DNA of 16,757 nt from Anaerolineales bacterium Chloro_02 (GTDB lineage Bacteria; Chloroflexota; Anaerolineae; Anaerolineales; Anaerolineaceae): contig LUZV01000110.1 in the NCBI GenBank assembly GCA_001603765.1, forward strand, positions 1 through 16,757, written 5' to 3'. The notes beneath the pieces were generated by a model that ran no database searches, had not been told where the DNA came from, and saw only the letters and a program-made list of their open reading frames with translations. How positions within the stretch are numbered: position 1 is the stretch's first letter; every line of letters begins with the position of its first letter. Both the position numbers and the translations under genes were made by a program. Positions 6,631-13,504 of the stretch are shown piece after piece.

Positions 6631-7482
6631 TTGGAACGTTCCGAATTACGAGAGCGCGGTCAGCGGGTCAAGATGATTGTGACCGATCTTGATCAGACGT
6701 TATTAAACTCTGACGCGACGCTTTCTGATGAGAATTTGGCGGCTATTCGGGCAGCAGAAGAAAAGGGAGTATTTGTAACGATTTGCTCCGGACGCATCTA
6801 TACGATGCTGGAAGCATATGCAAGGATTCTGGACATTAACGGTCCAATTATTACTACTAATGGGGCGGCGATCGTGGATGGAAAGAGCGGCAAGCTGCTT
6901 TCGGCTCACCCGATCCCCAAAAGTATTGTCAATCAGATCCTCGATTTTGCCAGAGAACGAAAGTATGACTACTCTGCTCTGACTGGCGAGGTCAGCTATT
7001 TTTCACCCAACAGTCTGCGCATCCAACGCTTTGAACGCTATAACGAAATTGCCGCGGCTGAGGGATTAAAGCCCATGCGGTTGGAACGGCTCGATGGGCG
7101 CGCTTACGAAGCAATCGGGCACGATGTCCTGAAGATGCTTCTTTACCAAATCCCAGAAGAGGATTTTGCTGGATTGATCGCTTTTTTGGACAGCATTCCC
7201 GAAATTTGCTACACAAGCTCCGATGAAGGACTGCTGGACATCATGGCGGCAGGGATTGGAAAAGGCGCAGGCGTTGCAGAGGCGCGCAGGTTATTGAACC
7301 TGGAGAAAGATCAGGTGTGCGTTTTTGGCGATTTCCTCAACGACCTGCCCATGTTTGATCAAGCCGGGCTGACCGTGGCAGTGGCGAACGCCCATGAGGT
7401 GCTGAAAGACAAAGCGATGTATGTGACTGACACCAACGATCAGGCTGGTGTTGCCAAGGCAATTGAAGCATTGATTTTGTAG
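6631..7482 (+). CDS. Cof-type HAD-IIB family phosphatase
   Basis: A 283-residue haloacid-dehalogenase-superfamily hydrolase with a C2B-type cap, usually acting on sugar phosphates, phosphorylated cofactors or nucleotides. The catalytic motifs are all present: motif I DLDQT (D19, D21, T23), motif II SGR (53-55), motif III lysine K211 in GIGKGAG, and motif IV GDFLNDLPMF (D234, N237, D238). Motif I has Gln where most relatives have Gly (DxDGT). The start is uncertain: TTG 6631 has a weak AGGGA 5 bases upstream, while ATG 6673 gives a 269-residue protein that aligns better with relatives but lacks a clear ribosome site. Its place inside the ula operon, between EIIB and the epimerases, suggests it removes phosphate from a pathway intermediate or accumulated sugar phosphate. 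The substrate is not known. Confidence 0.88.
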   Translation: MERSELRERGQRVKMIVTDLDQTLLNSDATLSDENLAAIRAAEEKGVFVTICSGRIYTMLEAYARILDINGPIITTNGAAIVDGKSGKLLSAHPIPKSIVNQILDFARERKYDYSALTGEVSYFSPNSLRIQRFERYNEIAAAEGLKPMRLERLDGRAYEAIGHDVLKMLLYQIPEEDFAGLIAFLDSIPEICYTSSDEGLLDIMAAGIGKGAGVAEARRLLNLEKDQVCVFGDFLNDLPMFDQAGLTVAVANAHEVLKDKAMYVTDTNDQAGVAKAIEALIL

Positions 7483-7509
7483 TCTATTGACCCCGATGGG
7501 GTTTAGGAA

Positions 7510-7557
7510 CGCGGAAAGTCCCGGCAGCGTTGCGGTAAAAAATGCCGGTGAGCCGCG
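7510..7557 (+). other. Two-tier RNA stem-loop in the leader of ulaF
   Basis: An outer stem CGCGG (7510-7514) / CCGCG (7553-7557) encloses an inner stem CCGGCA (7521-7526) / TGCCGG (7543-7548). The structure ends 8 bases before the ulaF ribosome site AAGGAG (7566-7571). There is no T-run, so it is not a terminator. It may stabilise the 3' part of the mRNA or mark a processing site. Confidence 0.4.
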
Positions 7558-7576
7558 ATGGAAATAAGGAGAGAGT

Positions 7577-8272
7577 ATGCTTGAGCACTTAAAAGCTGAA
7601 GTCTTAAAGGCAAACCTTGCCCTTCCCAAATTTGGGTTGATCACATTCACTTGGGGGAATGTTTCGGGGATTGACCGCGAAAAAGGGCTGGTTGTAATCA
7701 AACCATCTGGCGTCGAATATGACGTGATGACCGCTGAAGACATGGTGGTGGTAGACATGGAAGGGAAAGTGGTTGAAGGCAGGCTAAAGCCCTCTTCCGA
7801 CACCCCCACCCATCTTGAGCTGTACAAAGCCTTTGATGGCTTGGGCGGCATCGTCCACACCCATTCACGTTGGGCGACCATCTTCGCGCAGCAAGGGCGG
7901 GGCGTGCCGGCGTTTGGTACAACGCATGCCGACTACTTCTACGGCGAAATCCCTTGCACGCGTAAGATGACCCCTGCGGAAATTGCTGGCGAATATGAGA
8001 AAGAAACCGGAACGGTCATCATTGAACGTTTCGCTGGGATCGACCCGTTGGCTGTGCCGGCGGTAGTGGTTTATAGCCACGGACCGTTCGCCTGGGGCAA
8101 AGACCCAATGGAAGCTGTTCACAATGCGGTGGTGCTCGAAGAAGTTGCTTTCATGGCGTGGCACAACCTCTCATTAAGCGGTGGAGCTTTGCCGGTTATG
8201 CAGCAGGAGCTGCTGGATAAGCATTATTTGCGCAAACACGGCGCGAATGCCTATTATGGGCAAGGGAAGTAG
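7577..8272 (+). CDS. ulaF: L-ribulose-5-phosphate 4-epimerase
   Basis: A 231-residue class II aldolase-fold enzyme (UlaF/AraD/SgaE) that converts L-ribulose 5-phosphate to D-xylulose 5-phosphate, the entry point to the pentose phosphate pathway. Zinc ligands are seen as H94 and H96 in GIVHTHSRW and H168 in VYSHGPFAWG. The AraD-type catalytic pair corresponds to D119 (THADYF) and a C-terminal tyrosine (Y227 or Y228 in ANAYYGQGK). The phosphate-binding SGVEYD (44-49) and SSDTPTHLELYKAF (73-86) segments are intact. AAGGAG lies 5 bases before ATG. The next gene, ulaE, begins 4 bases after the stop, so the two are translationally coupled. By sequence alone it could equally be called AraD; neighbours decide for UlaF. 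Confidence 0.94.
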   Translation: MLEHLKAEVLKANLALPKFGLITFTWGNVSGIDREKGLVVIKPSGVEYDVMTAEDMVVVDMEGKVVEGRLKPSSDTPTHLELYKAFDGLGGIVHTHSRWATIFAQQGRGVPAFGTTHADYFYGEIPCTRKMTPAEIAGEYEKETGTVIIERFAGIDPLAVPAVVVYSHGPFAWGKDPMEAVHNAVVLEEVAFMAWHNLSLSGGALPVMQQELLDKHYLRKHGANAYYGQGK

Positions 8273-8276
8273 AATC

Positions 8277-9131
8277 ATGGCAGACTATTCTCTGGGACTG
8301 TACGAAAAGGCAATGCCTGATGGGCTGAGCTTCAGAGAAATGCTCGAGTTAACAGCCCGTACTGGTTTTGACCGTCTTGAACTGAGTGTGGATGAAACCG
8401 ATATGCGCCTGGCAAGGCTCGACTGGCAGAGCGGGCAGGTGCACGAACTGAAAAGGCTGATGGACGACAGCGGCGTTCTGATCCGCACCATGTGCCTGAG
8501 TGGGCACCGTAAATATCCTCTTGGATCGCACGATCCGGCGGTGCGCGCCAGATCGCTTGAGATCATGCGTAAGGCGGTTGATTTAGCGTCTAAACTGGGG
8601 ATCGCCATCATCCAACTGGCAGGCTATGACGTCTATTATGAAACCGGTGATGAGGACACGCGCGCTTGGTTTGCTGAAAACCTGGCTATCTGCGCGGAGA
8701 TTGCCGCGAAAGAAGGCGTCTTACTGGGGTTTGAGACGATGGAAACCGCGTTTATGGACACGGTCAGTAAAGCGATGGCGTATGTTAAGCTGATCGGCTC
8801 GCCCTACCTGGGAGTTTACCCTGACATTGGCAATCTTAAGAATGCCTCTGTGCTCTATGGCACGGACCTCCTGGCGGATATTGAAAGCGGGCGCGGGCAC
8901 ACCTTCGCAGCCCACCTGAAAGAAACCGTACCGGGGGTCTACCGAAACATGGTCTTTGGCACGGGGCACACTCCTTACCAGGAGTGCATCAAGGTGCTTT
9001 GGGGTATGGGAGTACGCCTTTATACCGGAGAATTCTGGTATGATGGAAAGAGTGAGGTTGTGCCCAGCCTGACTTCTTCCGCAAGTTTTCTGAGAAATCA
9101 AATCGAAATGGCAATTGCCAGTTTCGCATAA
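8277..9131 (+). CDS. ulaE: L-ribulose-5-phosphate 3-epimerase (L-xylulose-5-phosphate 3-epimerase)
   Basis: A 284-residue TIM-barrel epimerase of the xylose-isomerase-like superfamily, the same length as E. coli UlaE. It interconverts L-xylulose 5-phosphate and L-ribulose 5-phosphate. The four metal ligands are visible at the right spacing: E153 (GFETME), D183 (YPDIGN), H213 (AAHLKET) and E252 (YTGEFWYD). The N-terminal LGLYEKAMP, SVDETDMRLARLDW (37-50) and IQLAGYDVYYETGDEDTR (112-129) segments closely match UlaE. The frame extends upstream into ulaF, but ATG 8277 is chosen because it gives the family length and follows the ulaF stop by 4 bases. The absence of UlaD, which normally makes its substrate, is notable. 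Confidence 0.95.
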   Translation: MADYSLGLYEKAMPDGLSFREMLELTARTGFDRLELSVDETDMRLARLDWQSGQVHELKRLMDDSGVLIRTMCLSGHRKYPLGSHDPAVRARSLEIMRKAVDLASKLGIAIIQLAGYDVYYETGDEDTRAWFAENLAICAEIAAKEGVLLGFETMETAFMDTVSKAMAYVKLIGSPYLGVYPDIGNLKNASVLYGTDLLADIESGRGHTFAAHLKETVPGVYRNMVFGTGHTPYQECIKVLWGMGVRLYTGEFWYDGKSEVVPSLTSSASFLRNQIEMAIASFA

Positions 9132-9146
9132 TAAAAGGAGATCAAA

Positions 9147-9425
9147 ATGTATTCTAAACAAACCGTATTAAGGAACCTGACAGGGCTGCATGCCCGCCCG
9201 GCATCGGAATTTGTTGCCTGCGCGAAAACGTTTGAGTCGAAAGTAACCGTAAAAAGGCTCGACATCCCGGATGCTGCAGAAGCCAATGCCAAGTCTATTA
9301 TCAAGATTCTCGCCCAGGGTCTTTCGGTAAACACACCGATTGAAATCAGCGCGGATGGTCCTGATGAAGAAGCCGCGGTTGAGAAGCTGGTCGAATTGGT
9401 CGATTCCAAGTTCGGCGAAGACTAA
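9147..9425 (+). CDS. ptsH: PTS phosphocarrier protein HPr
   Basis: A 92-residue HPr that passes phosphate from Enzyme I to EIIA proteins. The phosphorylated histidine is H15 in LTGLHARPASEF, exactly the canonical position. A serine equivalent to regulatory Ser46 is present at S50 in NAKSIIKILAQGL, so HPr kinase control is possible. The segment between beta strands around IPDAAEAN (40-47) is about four residues longer than in E. coli HPr, a visible insertion. AAGGAG precedes ATG by a few bases. The gene lies 15 bases after ulaE and 33 bases before ptsI, which makes it part of the ula operon rather than a housekeeping pts locus. Confidence 0.96.
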   Translation: MYSKQTVLRNLTGLHARPASEFVACAKTFESKVTVKRLDIPDAAEANAKSIIKILAQGLSVNTPIEISADGPDEEAAVEKLVELVDSKFGED

Positions 9426-9458
9426 CCGAGCGACTAGGTCCAACTGAAAGGAGTGCAG

Positions 9459-11210
9459 ATGAGGATTCTAAAAGGTAATCCAGTTTCCAGGGGCATTGCC
9501 CTGGCTAAGGTGTATGTCTATAAAGCCTTCAAAGCGGATGTTCATGAGTCCTATTTTGAGGCAGGACAAGAAGCCGCAAGGTACAAACAATTTACTGACG
9601 CGCTTGCCGTGGCTGAGGAGGAACTAAACACAATTGTTACCTCCTTGTCTGCAGATTCTCCTGAAAAGGCAAAAATCTTTACAGCGCATATCGAAATTTT
9701 GAATGACGAAGAAGTGGCTGAGGAAGTAAAAGATATGATTACTTCTTCCCGGGCTATGCCAGACTATGCGGTTGACTTTGTGTTTTCTGAGTTTGCCATG
9801 CTGCTGGAAAAAGCAAAAGACCCTCTGATTGCTGCCCGTGCCGCGGATTTGCGCGATGTGCGCAACAGAGTGCTGCGCATTCTGAAGGGCGAAAAAGAAC
9901 AAAACCTTTCCAGTCTTCGTGAGAAGGTGGTTGTGGTGGCGCACGACTTGTTGCCGAGCGACACTGCCACCCTTGACCGGGCGCATGTGATGGGCATTGT
10001 GACCGAAGTAGGCGGCGCCACTTCGCATACCGCTATTATTGCCAGAAGCTATAAGATTCCGGCGGTGCTCGGCGTTCCCAGCGCGACTGAAATCATGAAA
10101 AACGGTGAGCCGGTTGTTTTGGACGCGCTTAAAGGTCTGGTGATGTTGGAGCCTGAGCGCGAAACGATTCATGAATATGAAGCTAAGCTGGTCCAATTCC
10201 TGGAAGATGAGAAACAAACCGCCGAATATCTCGACCGCATCCCGCTGGTCGCGAGCGGTGAACGCTTCTATGTGGGTCTGAACATCGGCACCACCGAACC
10301 TGACGAAGGCTTTAAGTACGTCGACTTTGTTGGTCTTTTCCGCACGGAATTCCTTTACATGGAAAGCGAACACATGCCCACCGAAGATGAGCAGTTCGCG
10401 GCATATCGCAAAATGCTTGCCAATGCCATGGGCAACCCCGTGACCCTGCGCACGCTGGATATCGGCGGCGATAAAACCCTGCGGTACATGACGCTCCCGA
10501 AAGAAGAAAACCCCTTCCTGGGCAACCGCGCTCTGCGCCTCTGCCTGGACATGCCCGAGTTATTTAAAACACAACTGAGAGCGGCGCTGCGCGCCTCGGC
10601 TTTTGGCGAAATGCAGATTATGTTCCCGATGGTGGGCACTATTGATGACATCAGAGCTGGGAACGCGGCTGTCGAAGAGGTTAAGGCTGAGCTTCGTGCT
10701 GAAGGCATCCCATTTGACGAGAAAATCAACGTTGGAATTATGATTGAAATCCCATCGATCGCCATGATTGCTGATTTGGCGGCGAAGGAGACCGATTTTG
10801 CCAGTGTTGGAACAAACGACCTGACTCAGTATCTCCACGCGGTTGATCGCATGAATCCAAAGATCACCAACTATTATCAAAGCTCCTCGCCGGCCATGTT
10901 CCGCATCCTTGGACGAATATTCAAAGAATATAACAAGGCAGGCAAACCTGTTTCTGTATGCGGTGAGCTTGCGGGTGAACCTCTGGCAGCGATTGTGCTG
11001 TATGGTTTGGGGCTCAGGAAGTTCAGCATGAATGCATCCAACATTGCCCATGTTAAGCGTACGCTTTCGCTTTTCACCCAGGATGAAACTGAAGAGATCG
11101 CAGAAAAGGTGATGATGTTGGAAACTCAAGAGGATGTGAACAACTACCTGAAAGCTGAAGTGGCTAAACGCGAACAAAAGGCGAAGTCAGCGACTGTAGC
11201 CAAGAAATAA
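9459..11210 (+). CDS. ptsI: PTS Enzyme I (phosphoenolpyruvate-protein phosphotransferase)
   Basis: A 583-residue cytoplasmic enzyme that transfers phosphate from PEP to HPr, starting the PTS relay. The N-terminal domain carries the HPr-binding helices and the phosphohistidine H190 in VGGATSHTAIIARSYKIPAV. The C-terminal PEP/pyruvate barrel shows LFRTEFLYM, RTLDIGGDK, NPFLGNRALR, MIEIPSIA, GTNDLTQY and the catalytic C501 in SVCGELAGEP. The start at ATG 9459 is preferred over the in-frame GTG two codons upstream because AAAGGAG (9447-9453) lies 5 bases before ATG and overlaps the GTG. The tail is lysine-rich (KREQKAKSATVAKK). It is full length, and its location in a sugar operon points to a dedicated PTS. 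Confidence 0.97.
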   Translation: MRILKGNPVSRGIALAKVYVYKAFKADVHESYFEAGQEAARYKQFTDALAVAEEELNTIVTSLSADSPEKAKIFTAHIEILNDEEVAEEVKDMITSSRAMPDYAVDFVFSEFAMLLEKAKDPLIAARAADLRDVRNRVLRILKGEKEQNLSSLREKVVVVAHDLLPSDTATLDRAHVMGIVTEVGGATSHTAIIARSYKIPAVLGVPSATEIMKNGEPVVLDALKGLVMLEPERETIHEYEAKLVQFLEDEKQTAEYLDRIPLVASGERFYVGLNIGTTEPDEGFKYVDFVGLFRTEFLYMESEHMPTEDEQFAAYRKMLANAMGNPVTLRTLDIGGDKTLRYMTLPKEENPFLGNRALRLCLDMPELFKTQLRAALRASAFGEMQIMFPMVGTIDDIRAGNAAVEEVKAELRAEGIPFDEKINVGIMIEIPSIAMIADLAAKETDFASVGTNDLTQYLHAVDRMNPKITNYYQSSSPAMFRILGRIFKEYNKAGKPVSVCGELAGEPLAAIVLYGLGLRKFSMNASNIAHVKRTLSLFTQDETEEIAEKVMMLETQEDVNNYLKAEVAKREQKAKSATVAKK

Positions 11211-11217
11211 CATACAT

Positions 11218-11242
11218 GCGCCTGCCCGAATCGGGCAGGCGC
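11218..11242 (+). terminator. Strong GC hairpin after ptsI, partial terminator or attenuator
   Basis: GCGCCTGCCCGA (11218-11229) and TCGGGCAGGCGC (11231-11242) are perfect inverted repeats around one base. The practical loop is GAATC or similar, with 10 or more GC-rich pairs. The downstream sequence (AATTGATTCTTTTG) is only moderately T-rich, so termination may be incomplete. The next gene on the same strand starts 27 bases later, consistent with lowered read-through expression. Confidence 0.6.
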
Positions 11243-11268
11243 AATTGATTCTTTTGAAAGAGTTTGTA

Positions 11269-12321
11269 ATGAGCGAGATTAAGTTTACAAAACATGCCAT
11301 CGCTGAGATGGAAAAATGCTATTCTGTTTGCCCGATCACTTTAAGAGGTGTGCAAGGTTTTCTGGTCGCGACTGAGAAATCCGGCGGTTGTTTCTTTTTC
11401 AATTTAAAGGGCGAGTTGGTGGAACAAATCTGGCAGGATCCAGGCGGCGTGATGTCCCTTGTGCCTGTACCTGGTAAGGCCGACCAGTTCCTCTCCACCC
11501 ACGAGTTTTATGGACCGAACGATTCAGCCAAAGCCCGCCTGGTGTTGGCGTACCTTGCGGATGGACAATGGCAGGTTAAGATTGTCGCGGATTTGCCTTT
11601 TGTGCACCGTTTTGACGTGCTCTCCACCCCTGAAAAGAATTATGTAATTGCCTGCACCTTAAAATCCGGGCATGAGTACAAAGAGGACTGGACGCATCCA
11701 GGCAAAATCTATATTGGCGAACTGCCGGACGATCTGCTGGCGGAAGGCGCGAAACTGGACCTTACCGTCCTGGCTGAAGGATTGACCAAAAATCATGGCT
11801 ACTACCGCTGCTATGATGGCGACGGCAGACCTTACTCTGTGGTGAGCGCTGATAACGGCGTGTTTAAAGTGAGCCCTCCCAGCCCCGCGCAGCCAGCGTG
11901 GAGGCTTGAGAAACTGTTGGATGGGGCGTTTAGCGATGCCACCTTAATTGACCTTGATGGCGACGGACAGCTGGAATTGCTGACCTTCGCGCCGTTCCAT
12001 GGCGATGACCTGCGTATTTGGCGGTTGGTTGACGGCAAATACGAGCTGGATTATGCTCACCCAGAGCCGGTTGAATTCCTGCACGCCATTTGGTCCGGGA
12101 TAATTAACGACAAGCCTACCATCCTGATCGGCAACCGCAAGGGCAGGCTAGAGCTGCTCGCCCTAACCTGGGATGGAGAAGCCAAAAAATATCACTTCCA
12201 ACTCCTCGACAGTGACCGCGGACCGGCGAATGTGACCTATTTTGAACGTGAGGGCAAGCGCCTGATCGTTGCCACCAATCGTGAAACCAACGAAGTGGCG
12301 ATGTATGAGCTCGAAGATTAA
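11269..12321 (+). CDS. Cytoplasmic beta-propeller-like protein (FG-GAP/VCBS-like), function unknown
   Basis: A 350-residue protein with no signal peptide or membrane segment. The sequence is built of repeated beta-strand pairs. One calcium-loop-like motif is clear, DLDGDGQLE (228-236, a DxDxDG pattern), and a weaker CYDGDGRPYS sits at 181-190. Together these suggest an FG-GAP/VCBS or integrin-alpha-like beta-propeller. Most such propellers are exported, so a cytoplasmic one beside sugar-acid catabolic genes is unusual; some propellers are lyases, isomerases or lactonases, but no catalytic residues can be assigned here. The start at ATG 11269 follows GAAAGAG by 6 bases; an in-frame TTG at 11245 lies too close to the ptsI hairpin. 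It is the last gene before a strong terminator, probably read partly from the ula promoter. Confidence 0.72.
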   Translation: MSEIKFTKHAIAEMEKCYSVCPITLRGVQGFLVATEKSGGCFFFNLKGELVEQIWQDPGGVMSLVPVPGKADQFLSTHEFYGPNDSAKARLVLAYLADGQWQVKIVADLPFVHRFDVLSTPEKNYVIACTLKSGHEYKEDWTHPGKIYIGELPDDLLAEGAKLDLTVLAEGLTKNHGYYRCYDGDGRPYSVVSADNGVFKVSPPSPAQPAWRLEKLLDGAFSDATLIDLDGDGQLELLTFAPFHGDDLRIWRLVDGKYELDYAHPEPVEFLHAIWSGIINDKPTILIGNRKGRLELLALTWDGEAKKYHFQLLDSDRGPANVTYFEREGKRLIVATNRETNEVAMYELED

Positions 12322-12338
12322 TAACTGACTCTCTGAGC

Positions 12339-12374
12339 AAACGAGGCTGGTTATATACCCCAGCCTCGTTTTTT
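12339..12374 (+). terminator. Rho-independent terminator, probably bidirectional
   Basis: AAACGAGGCTGG (12339-12350) pairs with CCAGCCTCGTTT (12360-12371) across a 9-base loop and runs into six T (12369-12374). It sits between the end of the rightward propeller gene and the end of the leftward opine-dehydrogenase-like gene. The A-run on the left arm allows some activity on the minus strand as well. Confidence 0.88.
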
Positions 12375-12392
12375 CTTACCTAATTTCCAGAT

Positions 12393-13496
12393 CTAATCCC
12401 TTTCACCGGTTTCCACAAACTTCACCAGCTCGCCAACGCTTAAACCCTTGATGCCAAGCTTGTCCACCGTACGCCCCTTGCGCCAGTAATCTGTGTTGTG
12501 AATGAAGCACGCCAAGCTGATGATGCTGTCGATACCGTTCACCGAAACGCCGTAGGTTTTTCCAAAAGACGAAATAGGTACAAGACTCATGGGGATTTCT
12601 TCGGTGATGTAGCGGTGATTAAGTGTGCCGGGCGCTTTGATGCCATAATAGCCGGTTTGGTTGTGCATCGCTTCGTAGAGGTTCTCCCCGGTGGCGTTAT
12701 AAGCCAACTCCAGCCACTCCAGGGCGTTGCGTCCCTTTAAGCCCATCGCGGAGGCGACGGTGACGCGCTCGCGGTCAAGTACCTCGAGCACTTTGGCAAC
12801 TGAAGGGGTGACGCCGTCGACATAGAACTGAAAATCGCCAGAAGTCGCTTCGATCCAACCAGCGTTCAGCAGCGCCAGCGCGGGATGAAAGATGGCGCCC
12901 ATGTTGTTGAGCCCGGTTTGGAGGACGTTTTTGCCGTCAATAAACTGAGGAAAAACCGGGTGGATCGCGTCCAGCACTTCAGCAGTCCGTTTGGATGGCA
13001 AGGCTGCCAATGGCACGGCTTCTTTAATGCGGAAAATGCGCGCCTGGCTGGGCCCTTCTGAGCGGCTGGCAAAGATAAAAGTTTCTGCTTCTGAGACAAT
13101 CGGTTTTGTGGTGCAGTTTTCTTGTTCAAGCGTGTGGCAGAATTCCAGCGCGCCGCCGGTGCGCCCAGGGTTCAGAACCACAATATGGTCGTCTCGCAAA
13201 TAGGGGGCGGCGACTTTGGCGATATCAGCGTGCGCGGTGGATGGGAGCACAACCATGATGATATCCGCGTCCTTAAGAGCTTCTTCCATATTATCTGTGA
13301 CCTTGAAGAGCCTGCCAAACCCTCGCGGTTGAGTCGGGCTTTCCAGATCTATTCCACCGCGGAGGCGGATGATCTCTACGCGGTTGGCTGTACGGTTATA
13401 TAAAGTTGTTTGAACCCCCAAAAGAGCCAGGTAGGCTGCCATGGCCTTTCCCCCGTTGCCTGCGCCAATAACGGCATAGCGGTATTGATTTTCCAT
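12393..13496 (-). CDS. NAD/NADP octopine/nopaline dehydrogenase family protein
   Basis: A 367-residue cytoplasmic oxidoreductase. The N-terminal Rossmann domain begins with VIGAGNGGKAMAAYLA (9-24), a GxGxxG-type NAD(P) site. The C-terminal alpha-helical opine dehydrogenase domain shows the characteristic GLNNMGAIFHPALALLNAGWIE (195-216, split N198 and H204), with H204 the likely catalytic histidine, and YITEEIPMSLVPISSFGK (296-313). Family members join an amino acid to a 2-oxo acid by reductive condensation, or run the reverse reaction. ATG 13496 follows GAGG and begins 8 bases after the stop of the B12-dependent protein gene, so the two form one operon. This suggests a joint pathway on an amino-acid-like substrate. 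The specific substrate cannot be inferred, and ketopantoate-reductase-like activity is an alternative. Confidence 0.86.
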   Translation of the reverse strand: MENQYRYAVIGAGNGGKAMAAYLALLGVQTTLYNRTANRVEIIRLRGGIDLESPTQPRGFGRLFKVTDNMEEALKDADIIMVVLPSTAHADIAKVAAPYLRDDHIVVLNPGRTGGALEFCHTLEQENCTTKPIVSEAETFIFASRSEGPSQARIFRIKEAVPLAALPSKRTAEVLDAIHPVFPQFIDGKNVLQTGLNNMGAIFHPALALLNAGWIEATSGDFQFYVDGVTPSVAKVLEVLDRERVTVASAMGLKGRNALEWLELAYNATGENLYEAMHNQTGYYGIKAPGTLNHRYITEEIPMSLVPISSFGKTYGVSVNGIDSIISLACFIHNTDYWRKGRTVDKLGIKGLSVGELVKFVETGERD

Positions 13497-13504
13497 AATT
13501 TACC

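Noticed and set aside
7511..7523. GCGGAAAGTCCCGG resembles the conserved GGAAAGTCC start of RNase P RNA
   Set aside because: The gap is under 100 bases and holds none of the other conserved RNase P RNA segments, so the match is chance.
9624..10373. Minus-strand open frame of about 249 codons inside ptsI
   Set aside because: It lies wholly within Enzyme I on the opposite strand, has no ribosome site or recognisable motif, and is His/Phe-rich as antisense frames often are.
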